This document shows, one piece after another, positions 9,320-17,131 of a stretch of 64,000 nucleotides of DNA. The translations under genes were made by a program, and so were the position numbers. Origin of the DNA: Arthrobacter dokdonellae (GTDB taxonomy: Bacteria > Actinomycetota > Actinomycetes > Actinomycetales > Micrococcaceae); contig NZ_CP029642.1 of NCBI RefSeq assembly GCF_003268655.1, positions 1,674,001 through 1,738,000 on the forward strand, in the 5' to 3' direction. Under the pieces are notes generated by a model. It saw nothing but the letters and a program-made list of their open reading frames with translations. It was not told the DNA's origin and made no database searches. The stretch's first letter is position 1; each line of letters begins with the position of its first letter.

Positions 9320-10699
9320 CTACCAGCTGATGGCGTCGAACACAGCGCGCAGCTTGGCGCCGCGGTCGGGATTGACGCTGGTCACCCATGCGATTCGGCC
9401 CAGCAGGTGCGCCCGGAAGTCGTCATGGCCGTCCCGGTTCTGGCCTTCGGGTCCAAGAAGCAAACAGTTGTGCAGCACGGCCTTCAACCGGTCGAATTCC
9501 GGACGCGCCACATTCGTGCGCGTGTTCACCACCACGCCGGTCACGCTCTGCCTGACACCGGCACGGTGGACCCTGGTCTTCAGGCGGTTCAGCGAATGGC
9601 CCTCGTCGGCCACAATCCGGGCCGCGCCGCGCACAAATGCGTCCGCGCGCCTGGAAAGTTCCGTGCCACCGCTGAAGGCGAGGTCGTCGGCGTAGCGGGT
9701 GTAGACGGCGTCGAACGCCCCAGCCCAGCCGGACAGCCTGGAGTCCAGGCGCCGGAGAGCCAGGTTGGCCAGCATGGGCGCAGTGGGTGCGCCCTGGGGG
9801 AGGTGCGCCGTCGCAAGCGCCTTGCGCAGGGCGAAGCGGTCCCCGGGCTCTCCTCCGGGCGGCATCTCCGCGATCACGCCCACCGGCACGGCATGCGTGC
9901 ACAGTCCCGTCAGCCGGTGTGCCACCGCCTCAGTAAAACCGGCCTGCCGCAGCACCCCGTACACCCGGCCCGGTGACACGTGCGCAAAGAACGCGGCCAG
10001 GTCGAGGTTGACGACCACCTCCGTTCCCGCATGCAGGGCCGCCCCGCTGACAGCACTCCGGCCGGACACAAAGCCATGGGCGGCATCGTGCAGCGGGATA
10101 GGCGACAGCAGTTCGCGCAGGACCGTTCGCTGGAGCCCGCGCAACCGTGGAAGCGGGATCTCGAGCAGCCGCGGCACCCGCCCGGGCCTGCTGCGCCACT
10201 GGTAGCGGTAGTGCTGTAGCCGCCGGCTTGAGGCGGTCCGGTTCCACTGCCCGGGGTCGGAGAACCACTCCAGCTCGCCCACGCTGAGGTCCAGAACTTC
10301 CGCCAGTTCAGCCAAGGTGTCCAGCCTGGGGACCCGTGCCGCCCGGGCCACGGCCGGCTCGGCAGCGTAGCGCACCAGAGTGATGGGCCTGCGCTGCCTT
10401 GCGGCCTTTTCGAGTGCCTCGCCGAACGCCTCGGACCCAAGCACGACGGCGGCCAGCTCGCGCGGTGCGTCTGTCGGGGGCCGGTGGTAGCTGCGCAGAA
10501 CGTGCGTGGCCAACGGACCCAGCCAACGACGTCGTGCACCCAAGATACCTGTTCCCGCCGTCATGAGGGCCGGCTTGGACCAGTCATCGGCGGCGAGAAA
10601 TGCGTGGGACAGGGCTGATGCGAGCGCGTCAGGGGTGGGCCGGGAGGAGCGTGCCAGCACGGCGGCCGCGGGCGCGACGGCCTGACCTGCGGGGATCAT
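9320..10699 (-). CDS. Retron-type reverse transcriptase
   Basis: A 459-residue RNA-directed DNA polymerase. RT landmarks in order: AAHGF (206-210), first catalytic Asp in NLDLAAFF (Asp233), LPQGAPTAP (300-308), YTRYADDLAFSG with the YADD box at 336-339, and VTG (386-388). VTG and an X-region H-containing motif (SGAALH, 218-223, a variant of the NAxxH signature) are marks of retron RTs rather than group II intron, DGR or Abi enzymes. There is no maturase or endonuclease domain. Residues 1-155 form an extension ahead of the RT core, including LAEVLDLSVGELEWFSDP; similar extensions occur in myxobacterial-type retron RTs. ATG 10699 lies 3 bases after the end of the structured RNA region at 10703-10868. 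No recognised retron effector gene adjoins it. Confidence 0.9.
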   Translation of the reverse strand: MIPAGQAVAPAAAVLARSSRPTPDALASALSHAFLAADDWSKPALMTAGTGILGARRRWLGPLATHVLRSYHRPPTDAPRELAAVVLGSEAFGEALEKAARQRRPITLVRYAAEPAVARAARVPRLDTLAELAEVLDLSVGELEWFSDPGQWNRTASSRRLQHYRYQWRSRPGRVPRLLEIPLPRLRGLQRTVLRELLSPIPLHDAAHGFVSGRSAVSGAALHAGTEVVVNLDLAAFFAHVSPGRVYGVLRQAGFTEAVAHRLTGLCTHAVPVGVIAEMPPGGEPGDRFALRKALATAHLPQGAPTAPMLANLALRRLDSRLSGWAGAFDAVYTRYADDLAFSGGTELSRRADAFVRGAARIVADEGHSLNRLKTRVHRAGVRQSVTGVVVNTRTNVARPEFDRLKAVLHNCLLLGPEGQNRDGHDDFRAHLLGRIAWVTSVNPDRGAKLRAVFDAISW

Positions 10700-10702
10700 G
10701 GG

Positions 10703-10868
10703 TGCGACGGCCCCGTGGATGACCTGTCTGTCTGTTCGGGCGCGCGGCTGCGCGGAGCGCAGAGTGGCGCCCGAGGCGCTTGCTGGAGGCCAGTCTTCGT
10801 CCTCCGGGGTAGCCCCGGAGAGGGTGGTGCACCGTGATGCCCGCCCGCCTCATCCAGAAGCCGTCGCA
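10703..10868 (-). ncRNA. Candidate retron msr-msd RNA
   Basis: On the RT strand, 10868-10857 pairs with 10714-10703 (12 pairs, two of them G-U), and 10856-10850 pairs with 10722-10716 (7 pairs), with one bulged base between: 19 pairs that match retron a1/a2 repeats. The G-U pairs work only for RNA made from the minus strand, the RT strand. Inside lie an 8-bp hairpin with a 3-base loop (10820-10802), a 4-bp hairpin (10793-10783), and a composite hairpin 10773-10737 (7 bp, 4x4 internal loop, 6 bp, 3-base loop). This gives two msr-like stems and one msd-like stem. A weak -10 (TAGGGT, 10881-10876) would start RNA at about 10869. The branching G and msDNA ends cannot be located by eye. Confidence 0.65.
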
Positions 10869-11023
10869 TGCGCCAACCCTAACCTACGCGCCGCCGGGAT
10901 GCCCTCTTCGGGAAACGCCAAGGTGCCCCGCGTACGCTTGCGTTCGAAGAACACTCTGCCGGTGTGGGATTCTCACTCCTCACCGCGCTATGGGATCAAC
11001 GGCCGGCAGAAGGGCGGGCAGGG

Positions 11024-11836
11024 ATGCGCAGGAGCGCGCAAATTCGCGTCGGCCGTGGCAGCTGGGCGGTGGTGACGTGGCTGGCCATTGTGGCCATGTT
11101 CGCGTTGTCGGGCTGCCAAGGCGTCGTGACCCCCGGTGGCGCCGATTCCGGCGCAGCCCCCTCGGCCGCGACCAGCACGGCCCATGCTGCGGCGACACCG
11201 TCGGCCGGAGCCGGCCACACCGCCCAGGCCGAACCGCACAAGGTGGTGGTGATCGGCGACTCCCTCAGCACCGGGATGGGGTCCACCCCCGCGGAGGCCT
11301 GGCCCAGCCTGATCAGCGCCGCCCCGCTCGACCCCGACGACGACTTCGACGTGGTCAACGGCTCCCAAAACGGCAGCGGCTATGTCGCCGTCGGCGACAA
11401 CGGCTCCACTTTTGGTACCCAGGTGGCCCAGACGGTCACCGCGGACACGCAGCTGGTGGTGTTCTTCGGCTCCGACAACGACATGGGGGCATCACAGGCG
11501 GCCATCACTGCAGCGGCCGGCAAGGCCTTTGAAGCGGCCAAGGCAAAATCGCCCCACGCGGTGCTGCTGGTGGTGGGACCCCAGGCCTACACGACGCAAC
11601 CCGAGGCCGCCCGGCTCACCGTCCGGGACGCGCTGGAACGGGCGGCGTCAGCGTCCGCCGCCCTCTTCGTTGACCCGATCGGGCAGGGCTGGTTCATCGG
11701 GCAGGTCGCCGAGCTGGTGGGTCCGGACGGGGAACACCCGTCCGTGGCGGGCCAGCGGTACTTGCAGGCGCAGCTGGAAAAGCTCATCAAGGAAGAGGTC
11801 TCCACCATGCCAAGTCCCACCGTCCGGGCCAAGTAG
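11024..11836 (+). CDS. Secreted SGNH/GDSL-family hydrolase, lipoprotein
   Basis: The 270-residue protein starts with a basic N-region and hydrophobic stretch ending in a lipobox (LSGC, Cys31), so it is probably a membrane-anchored extracellular lipoprotein. After an Ala/Ser/Thr-rich linker the SGNH blocks appear: block I VVIGDSLSTG with nucleophile Ser80, block II GSQNGSG, block III FFGSDND, and block V DGEHPS with Asp235 and His238. Members are esterases, lipases or carbohydrate deacetylases; the substrate is not evident. ATG 11024 is preferred over the longer frame from 10964 because the signal peptide is then properly placed. The esterase gene begins 6 bp downstream, so they are probably co-transcribed. 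Confidence 0.85.
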   Translation: MRRSAQIRVGRGSWAVVTWLAIVAMFALSGCQGVVTPGGADSGAAPSAATSTAHAAATPSAGAGHTAQAEPHKVVVIGDSLSTGMGSTPAEAWPSLISAAPLDPDDDFDVVNGSQNGSGYVAVGDNGSTFGTQVAQTVTADTQLVVFFGSDNDMGASQAAITAAAGKAFEAAKAKSPHAVLLVVGPQAYTTQPEAARLTVRDALERAASASAALFVDPIGQGWFIGQVAELVGPDGEHPSVAGQRYLQAQLEKLIKEEVSTMPSPTVRAK

Positions 11837-11842
11837 GCGGCG

Positions 11843-12718
11843 ATGAGATCGCGCACGCAGCCCCGGTGGGATACCCGGATCAGCAGCCAGATGATCACCG
11901 TGGACGGACGTGAGCGCACCTTTTGGACGGCTGTGGGGACCTCGGACGGTGCCGTGGAAACGCCGTCGGCCGTGCTGCTGGTGCTCCACGGCTCAAGCCA
12001 GACGGGCCTTGCGGTGAGGGCCTTCAGCGGGCAGAGTTTTGACACACTGGCGGCGGGAGGCCGCGTGGCGGTGGTGTATCCGGACGGCTTGAAGAGGGCG
12101 TGGAACCATGCAGCCCGGGACGTCCACACGGTGGACGACGTCGCGTTCATGACGGCCCTGGCTGACCACTTCCACGCCCTCTACGGACCTGTCCCCGTGA
12201 TTGCGGCCGGCTACTCCAACGGCGGGCAGATGGTGATCCGGCTGATCCATGAAATTCCGGACAAGCTCGACGGCGCGGCGATCATCAGTGCCACGCTGCC
12301 ACGCCCCGGCGGGCTTGCCTTTGCCGACCGGTCGCTCCCGCTGCCCGTGCTGCTGATCCACGGAACGCGCGACCGCGTGGTGCCGTATCGTGGCGAAGGC
12401 ACCCTGTGGGGCCGGTGGGCCCGCAACCCCGGGCCGTCCGCACCGGACACGGCACAGTATTTTGCTGACCGCAATGGCATCACGGAACCGCCGGTGGAAA
12501 CCGTGCTGCCGCATCGGGCCGAGAGCGGACGCACATCGGTGCGGGTACGGCGTTACACGCAGGAACGCCGCCTCCCCGTGACCCTGTACACGGTGGTGGG
12601 TGGCGGACATGTGGTCCCCAACCGGCGCAAGCGGGCGATCTTCGTCCTGGGCCGGACCACCCAGGACCTGAGCACGATGGAAGCCGTGGCGGACTTCTTC
12701 CCCGTGCTGCGGGGCTGA
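11843..12718 (+). CDS. PHB-depolymerase/LpqC-like alpha/beta-hydrolase esterase
   Basis: The 291-residue alpha/beta hydrolase has oxyanion motif LLVLHGSSQTG (about 46-55), nucleophile elbow GYSNGG with Ser125, an acid residue in HGTRDRVVPY and a catalytic His in GGGHVVP near the C-terminus. The pattern is that of the PHB depolymerase / feruloyl esterase family (LpqC-like). No signal peptide is visible, so it may be cytoplasmic, although relatives are exported. It follows the SGNH hydrolase by 6 bp, which suggests a two-gene hydrolase operon. The natural ester substrate is unknown. Confidence 0.85.
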   Translation: MRSRTQPRWDTRISSQMITVDGRERTFWTAVGTSDGAVETPSAVLLVLHGSSQTGLAVRAFSGQSFDTLAAGGRVAVVYPDGLKRAWNHAARDVHTVDDVAFMTALADHFHALYGPVPVIAAGYSNGGQMVIRLIHEIPDKLDGAAIISATLPRPGGLAFADRSLPLPVLLIHGTRDRVVPYRGEGTLWGRWARNPGPSAPDTAQYFADRNGITEPPVETVLPHRAESGRTSVRVRRYTQERRLPVTLYTVVGGGHVVPNRRKRAIFVLGRTTQDLSTMEAVADFFPVLRG

Positions 12719-12812
12719 ACCCCGCTGCAAGCGGGCGCCCCGCCGCAAGCGGGCGCTGCAGGCGGGTGCGGCCGGAAACCGTGTCTCCGCCACCCTCATT
12801 ACCTTGGGCTCG

Positions 12813-12835
12813 GGGACCGGTAACACCCGGGTCCC
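12813..12835 (-). terminator. Possible terminator of the LAL regulator gene
   Basis: An imperfect inverted repeat (GGGACC / GGTCCC arms plus flanking CCGG) lies directly after the stop codon of the regulator gene. There is no T-run, so its termination strength is uncertain. Confidence 0.35.
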
Positions 12836-15784
12836 TTACTTCTGATCCGGTTTCAATCCTTCGGAGACAGCTGCGTGGCGGGTTGCGAGCCGGGACAGGT
12901 CAAGGCGGTTGGCGGCACCCGTCTTGCGCAGCAGGTTGGAGATGTGCGTACTTACGGTCTTTTCACTGATCACCAACGCCCCGGCAATCTCCGCGTATGT
13001 GCGCCCTGCCACGACATATTCGAGAATCTCGCGCTCCCGCGGGGTGAGCCCAGGGAGCTCGGCGTGGGCACCTGTCGAATCGCCGACCGCTGGACCGACG
13101 ACTTGACGGGCCATGTCGATGCGGGCGCGTGTGGCGAGTTCGCGTAGATGTTCCAGGATGGGCCCGGCCTGGAGTTCTTCGGCGAGGGCCATGCCGCGGC
13201 GGAGAACGGATGCAGCCAAGCCGCGCTGGGTGTGACCGTGCAGCAGCAGTGACTCCACCGCCCGCCGGCAGGAATAGGCCTCCTCCCAGCGCAAGGTTGC
13301 CGCCCCGCAGGCGTCAGCCGCCCGGATCCAGTCCTTGGCATTGCCTGCACTCTCACGGGCCCGGCCCACTTCGGCTGCGTACAGAAGGTTAAGCGCAGCA
13401 ATTTGAAGGGTGTGGAGCTCGGTCGCTTCACCTTGGTCCCGGAGCGTGGCCGGGAACCGCTGCACCAGTTGGTCGGTCATCTCTGTCAGGGCGGCGGTGG
13501 GTGTCCCCTCATCCCTGGCCACCCGTATCTGATCGGCGAGGGAATGGGCTGCAAGTGGGATAAGCCACTCGCACATGGTCGGCGCGAGCCCTCCCGCGGT
13601 CGCCCCCGTCATGGCCGCTTCGTACGCCGCCTCCGGGTTCCCCACAGCCAGGGCGACCTCGGCGCGGATCGCATCGAAGCCAAGGTTGATGAACTCGGAC
13701 TTTTGTGCGTACAGTTCCTCGGCGCGTGCAAGGTGGGCCCGTGCCTCATCCCTCCGTCCCTGACAGGCTGCGAGCCGGGCCGCCGTGAGGCGGGCGGCGA
13801 CGTCGCCCATTGTGCCGGGATCCGAACCAAGCGCTATGCGAAGCGCCTGCCCGCATTCCTGCCAACGGCCGACGGCGAGATAACTTTCGGCCTCCGCGGC
13901 TGCCATTTTGGCGATGTACACGTGCGGCGCCCCGAGCCTGACCAGCTGCTGTCTCCCTGCGCGCATGAGATCAGCAAACTGCTGACTGGTCCACGTCTGC
14001 GTGGCGTTGGCCAGCCACATCGTGGCGTGGACGAAGGCCCAGAATTCGCGGGCCTCCGCGGCCGCGGCTACGGCCTCGGCCGCCAGTGTCCGTGCCGCCT
14101 GCGCGCGGCTGCCGACCACGGCGACCATGGCATTCGCCGTCAGCGCATAGGACAGCGCGCGGGGATTCCCGGCAGCCCGGGCAATGGTGAGGGCACGCGC
14201 GGCGTGGCTTTCCGCCTCGGCCTCGTCGTTCCACACGCCGACATGGGCCAGTTCGGCGAGTGCAAGCGCATGCTGCCAGCTTTCCGGCTCGACGGCGGCG
14301 AGCCGGACCGCCGCGCGCATCTCCTCGATGGCCATGAAGGAACGCCCCATGGAAAAGCGCAGGTGCGCGCGCCGCACCAGCAGTTCCGCGGCATCCAGTG
14401 GCCGTTCGCCGATCCCGGTCCCGCCCAACAATGCCTCCACAGCCTCCAGTTCTTCGTCCATGGAGCCTGTCTCCTCGGCGGCAGCGCGCAGCCTGGACCA
14501 CAGCTCCTGCTGGCTCTCCGCTGCGTCGGGAAGACCGCTGCGCAGGGCCACCGCGCGTCGAAGCAGGCGCAGCATCTCGGCCGTTCCGCCTGCATGCCCC
14601 GCGGCAGCCGAGGCACGCAGGGCCCACCGGTAGGCGTCCCCGGCGTGGCCGGACGCGTAATGGTGGTCTGCCAATGCGGCCAGCGACTGAAAATCCGTCG
14701 CTTCGTGACCGGCCAGCGTGTTCTCCTCATGGGCGGCAAAGGCGGCATGCCAACGCATGCGCTCGTCCGCGTCCAGGCGCTGCTCAAGGACCTCGGCGAG
14801 CAGCGGATGGTGGAACCACCAGTGCGTCCCGTCCAGGCTGCATTCAACGATGCCCGCATCGGCCGCCTCGTGCATAAGCACCAGGACGCCGTCGCGCCCG
14901 CCATCCGGCCGTGCGACGGCGCCGAGGTCCTCCGCCCGCAAGGGACGGCCGCCCACCGCCATGAGCTGTGTGAGCCGCCGCGACCCCGCGGACAGGCTGC
15001 GCCAGGAGCGCAGGACAGCCGCCTTGAGGTCGGAGGGCAGCTCGGCCGGCAAATGGCGCGCTGAAGGTTCCAGGCCCGCAACGACCAGCCGGTTGAGATA
15101 GGCGTTTCCCGCAGTGTGTGTGAAGACTTCCTGAAGCAGGGACTGGTGCGGAGGGGCGCCCAGGAGGCGCGCCATCTGGGCCTCGGTGTCCAGGCGGTCC
15201 AGGGGTCCGAGTCCCAGCCAGTCAATGCGGGGCAGGCGCCGGATGTCGGCGAGCCAGCGATGCAGCGGGTGGTCTTCGGCAACCTCGCCGGTGCGCAGGG
15301 TGGCGATGATGGCCAGGCGCCGGCTGGGCGGGCCGGCGATGAGGTACATGAGCACATCCAAGGTGCTTTGGTCCGCCCACTGCAGGTCGTCAATGACCAG
15401 GACCACCGGCCGGCGCTGGCAGAGCTCTTCAAGCCAGCCGTCAATCGCGACGGGAACGTTGTGTGGCGCTTCGCCGGCTTTTGGCAGCGTCGGGCGCGCA
15501 TCGCCGTCAAACCTGGGAGCGCTGCGCAAGGCCGATCGCAACGCCAGAAACGGGACAGTCATCGAGGCCAGCGGCAGGCAGGCACCGGCGAAGATCCAGG
15601 CCGCGAGGCCGGGGGCATTGCAGGCGTGCTGCACCAAGGCGGTCTTCCCGACGCCGGCATCCCCGGAGACCACCAGGGTCCCGGCCGTGCCGGCAGCCGC
15701 GCTGGCCAGGAACCCGGCAAGGGCGCCCAACTCCTTTGCCCGCCCCACAATGTCAGCGCCGTCGGCACCCCTGTTTTCTCCCAC
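12836..15784 (-). CDS. LAL-type (large ATP-binding) LuxR-family regulator
   Basis: The 982-residue protein has an N-terminal AAA/STAND ATPase with Walker A GDAGVGKT (41-48) and Walker B VVLVIDDLQWAD (about residue 130). A long helical TPR-like region with many Ala/Leu repeats follows, and the C-terminus is a LuxR-type HTH (GLTPREREILEYVVAGRTYA through ISEKTVSTHISNLLRKT, about 915-970). This is the MalT/LAL architecture, in which effector binding and ATP drive oligomerisation and promoter activation. The start is GTG 15784. It is divergent from a small secreted peptide gene, and the shared upstream region contains spaced direct repeats (15821-15853) that could be its operator. The inducer is unknown. 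Confidence 0.92.
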   Translation of the reverse strand: MGENRGADGADIVGRAKELGALAGFLASAAAGTAGTLVVSGDAGVGKTALVQHACNAPGLAAWIFAGACLPLASMTVPFLALRSALRSAPRFDGDARPTLPKAGEAPHNVPVAIDGWLEELCQRRPVVLVIDDLQWADQSTLDVLMYLIAGPPSRRLAIIATLRTGEVAEDHPLHRWLADIRRLPRIDWLGLGPLDRLDTEAQMARLLGAPPHQSLLQEVFTHTAGNAYLNRLVVAGLEPSARHLPAELPSDLKAAVLRSWRSLSAGSRRLTQLMAVGGRPLRAEDLGAVARPDGGRDGVLVLMHEAADAGIVECSLDGTHWWFHHPLLAEVLEQRLDADERMRWHAAFAAHEENTLAGHEATDFQSLAALADHHYASGHAGDAYRWALRASAAAGHAGGTAEMLRLLRRAVALRSGLPDAAESQQELWSRLRAAAEETGSMDEELEAVEALLGGTGIGERPLDAAELLVRRAHLRFSMGRSFMAIEEMRAAVRLAAVEPESWQHALALAELAHVGVWNDEAEAESHAARALTIARAAGNPRALSYALTANAMVAVVGSRAQAARTLAAEAVAAAAEAREFWAFVHATMWLANATQTWTSQQFADLMRAGRQQLVRLGAPHVYIAKMAAAEAESYLAVGRWQECGQALRIALGSDPGTMGDVAARLTAARLAACQGRRDEARAHLARAEELYAQKSEFINLGFDAIRAEVALAVGNPEAAYEAAMTGATAGGLAPTMCEWLIPLAAHSLADQIRVARDEGTPTAALTEMTDQLVQRFPATLRDQGEATELHTLQIAALNLLYAAEVGRARESAGNAKDWIRAADACGAATLRWEEAYSCRRAVESLLLHGHTQRGLAASVLRRGMALAEELQAGPILEHLRELATRARIDMARQVVGPAVGDSTGAHAELPGLTPREREILEYVVAGRTYAEIAGALVISEKTVSTHISNLLRKTGAANRLDLSRLATRHAAVSEGLKPDQK

Positions 15785-15820
15785 GCTACAAGCTTCGCAC
15801 CGCCGAGCGCGGCGGGCGCG

Positions 15821-15853
15821 GAATCTCAGGGTTTTTCGTGAATTTCTGAGGGT
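15821..15853. promoter_or_regulatory. Possible LAL operator: two direct repeats 21 bp apart
   Basis: The half-sites CTCAGGGT (15825-15832) and CTGAGGGT (15846-15853), each preceded by a GAAT-type stretch, are repeated in the same orientation exactly 21 bp apart, about two helical turns. They lie between the divergent starts of the LAL gene (15784) and the secreted peptide gene (15929). Regulators of this class often bind direct repeats, so this is a plausible target; binding is inferred. Confidence 0.4.
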
Positions 15854-15928
15854 CGGTTCCGGATGCCGCCGGCGGGTCCGGGGAGGAGGGTGGAGACATC
15901 AGATTCATATCCAAGGAAAGGCAAGAGC

Positions 15929-16165
15929 ATGTATGCTTCACATCCTGCACCGCGGTGGGCGGGACTTGCCGCCGCCGCCCTGCTTCTGGCCTTCGCCGTC
16001 CCGGCCCCTGCCGTTGCCATACAGGATCCGGGAACGTCGGGGGGATTGGCGCCGGTGCTAACCGGTCAGCTGTGCCCATTGACCCGAATCGGCACTCAAT
16101 TTATCCGCTGCGATGCCCTCACCGGGGCCGGAGTCCCTGCCCCGTCCTGGGTGCCCGAGACCTGA
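15929..16165 (+). CDS. Small secreted protein with two cysteines, function unknown
   Basis: I do not recognise this 78-residue protein. ATG 15929 follows an AAGGAAAG box at a suitable distance. Residues 1-30 are a classic Sec signal peptide: a short basic region (HPAPR), a hydrophobic core (LAAAALLLAFAVPAPA) and a likely AVA cleavage site. The mature part, about 48 residues, is Gly/Pro/Thr-rich with two Cys 11 residues apart (LCPLTRIGTQFIRC), which could form one disulfide outside the cell. It is divergent from the LAL regulator gene and is followed by a GC-rich hairpin. A LAL-controlled exported peptide (signal, toxin or envelope factor) is possible, but nothing in the sequence decides this. 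Confidence 0.65.
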   Translation: MYASHPAPRWAGLAAAALLLAFAVPAPAVAIQDPGTSGGLAPVLTGQLCPLTRIGTQFIRCDALTGAGVPAPSWVPET

Positions 16166-16179
16166 AACGGTCCGTAACC

Positions 16180-16205
16180 GCAGGCGGTCCGCCCGGACCG
16201 CCTGC
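16180..16205 (+). terminator. GC-rich hairpin after the secreted peptide gene
   Basis: Arms 16180-16191 and 16194-16205 are perfect 12-base complements with a 2-base centre, so about 11 pairs can form in RNA. It lies 14 bp after the peptide stop codon, but no T-run follows. It may stop transcription before the next gene. Confidence 0.45.
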
Positions 16206-16281
16206 ACGGACCGGAAAAGCCGTGCATCTCCGACGCTCCGGCGTAAAATTGATCACACACTTTCCCAAGGAGATGGTGGCA

Positions 16282-16671
16282 ATGTCCCTTTCATCCAGCC
16301 CGGCAACAACCATTCTTCCGGTCACGGACGCCGCCCGGGCCAGAACATATTATGCCGACGCCCTCGGCCTGGAATTTCGTGGGCAATCGGCCGACGGCAA
16401 CCTGATTTTTGGTCTTGAGGGCTCGGCGACGCTCGCCCTCATGGAAGACCCTGAAGCGAAGCCCTCCGCGCATACGGCGATGAGTTTCGAAGTGCCGGAC
16501 ATTACGGCGGCGATTGGAGACCTGGGCACCCGCGGCGTGGCGTTTGAGGACTACGACCTTCCGGATTTGAAGACCACGGACCATGTTTGCATCGTGGGGG
16601 CGGAAAAGGCTGCCTGGTTCAAGGATCCTGACGGCAACATCCTGTGTCTGCATCAAAACCCACCGGAGTAA
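16282..16671 (+). CDS. VOC/glyoxalase-fold protein
   Basis: The 129-residue protein has the paired beta-alpha-beta-beta-beta modules of the vicinal oxygen chelate superfamily: TTILPVTDAARARTYYADAL at the start of module one and SFEVPDITAAIGDL at module two, ending in AAWFKDPDGNILCLHQ. Members include glyoxalases, dioxygenases and antibiotic-binding proteins. ATG 16282 sits 9 bp after AAGGAG; the in-frame ATG at 16273 is too close to that box. Substrate unknown. The following region (16684-17131) is the decayed tail of an unrelated gene. Confidence 0.8.
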   Translation: MSLSSSPATTILPVTDAARARTYYADALGLEFRGQSADGNLIFGLEGSATLALMEDPEAKPSAHTAMSFEVPDITAAIGDLGTRGVAFEDYDLPDLKTTDHVCIVGAEKAAWFKDPDGNILCLHQNPPE

Positions 16672-16683
16672 CCGGCCGGCCAA

Positions 16684-17131
16684 GCTTGTTGTACTGGACG
16701 CAGCAGCGCCCCGACGGGCCCCGGCAGCCCTGCCGCCACTTCCGTGGTGCCGGACGCCGACGACCGGGGCGCCACCTGCATCAGGCCTGCCACCGCAGGC
16801 ACGCGCCTGCGCGTGTCCTTTGACGGCGGCAGCGCAGGGGGCGTTCGAGCAGTGGCATTTATTTGGCCGCAACCCCGCCGGATACGATGGGGAGATGATT
16901 GAACACCTCGTCTCCGTCCGGGACGCCGGCAGGTCCGTGTCGAAGACGCACCTGCCTGGCCGTCCCTCCGAAGAAGGCCTGTGGGTGACGGACAGGAATT
17001 CCACCTACGGCAGCGCCGTCGCCAACACCGCAGGACGCCCCTCCACACTCAGGGGTGACATGGCCGCGCGGGCCGGGATTGGCGCCACAGTGCACTTCGG
17101 CGACCGCTCCTTCCAAGTGGGTCGGGCGTGA
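16684..17131 (+). pseudogene. Remnant of an RDD-FHA protein (frameshifted FHA domain)
   Basis: Two frames together encode one C-terminal FHA domain. The frame of the upstream glyoxalase gives TRLRVSFDGGSAGGVRAVAF up to about 16860. After a single extra base the reading continues as FGRNPAGYDGEMIEH, then SVRDAGRSVSKTH and WVTDRNSTYGSAV, to a stop at 17131. GR, SKTH and NST are the phosphothreonine-binding landmarks of FHA domains. In related actinobacteria such a domain ends an RDD membrane protein placed just before the PP2C and FHA genes, as here; the RDD part is missing. An ATG at 16895 behind GGGGAG could still produce a 78-residue partial domain. The frameshift could also be a sequence error. 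Confidence 0.65.

Noticed and set aside
9320..10699. RT as part of a group II intron or diversity-generating retroelement
   Set aside because: There is no maturase/HNH domain, no intron secondary structure seen, and no template/variable repeat pair; VTG and X-region motifs favour a retron.
10826..10833. GGTGCACC as an operator
   Set aside because: It is an 8-bp restriction-type palindrome inside the candidate retron RNA and too short to support a call.
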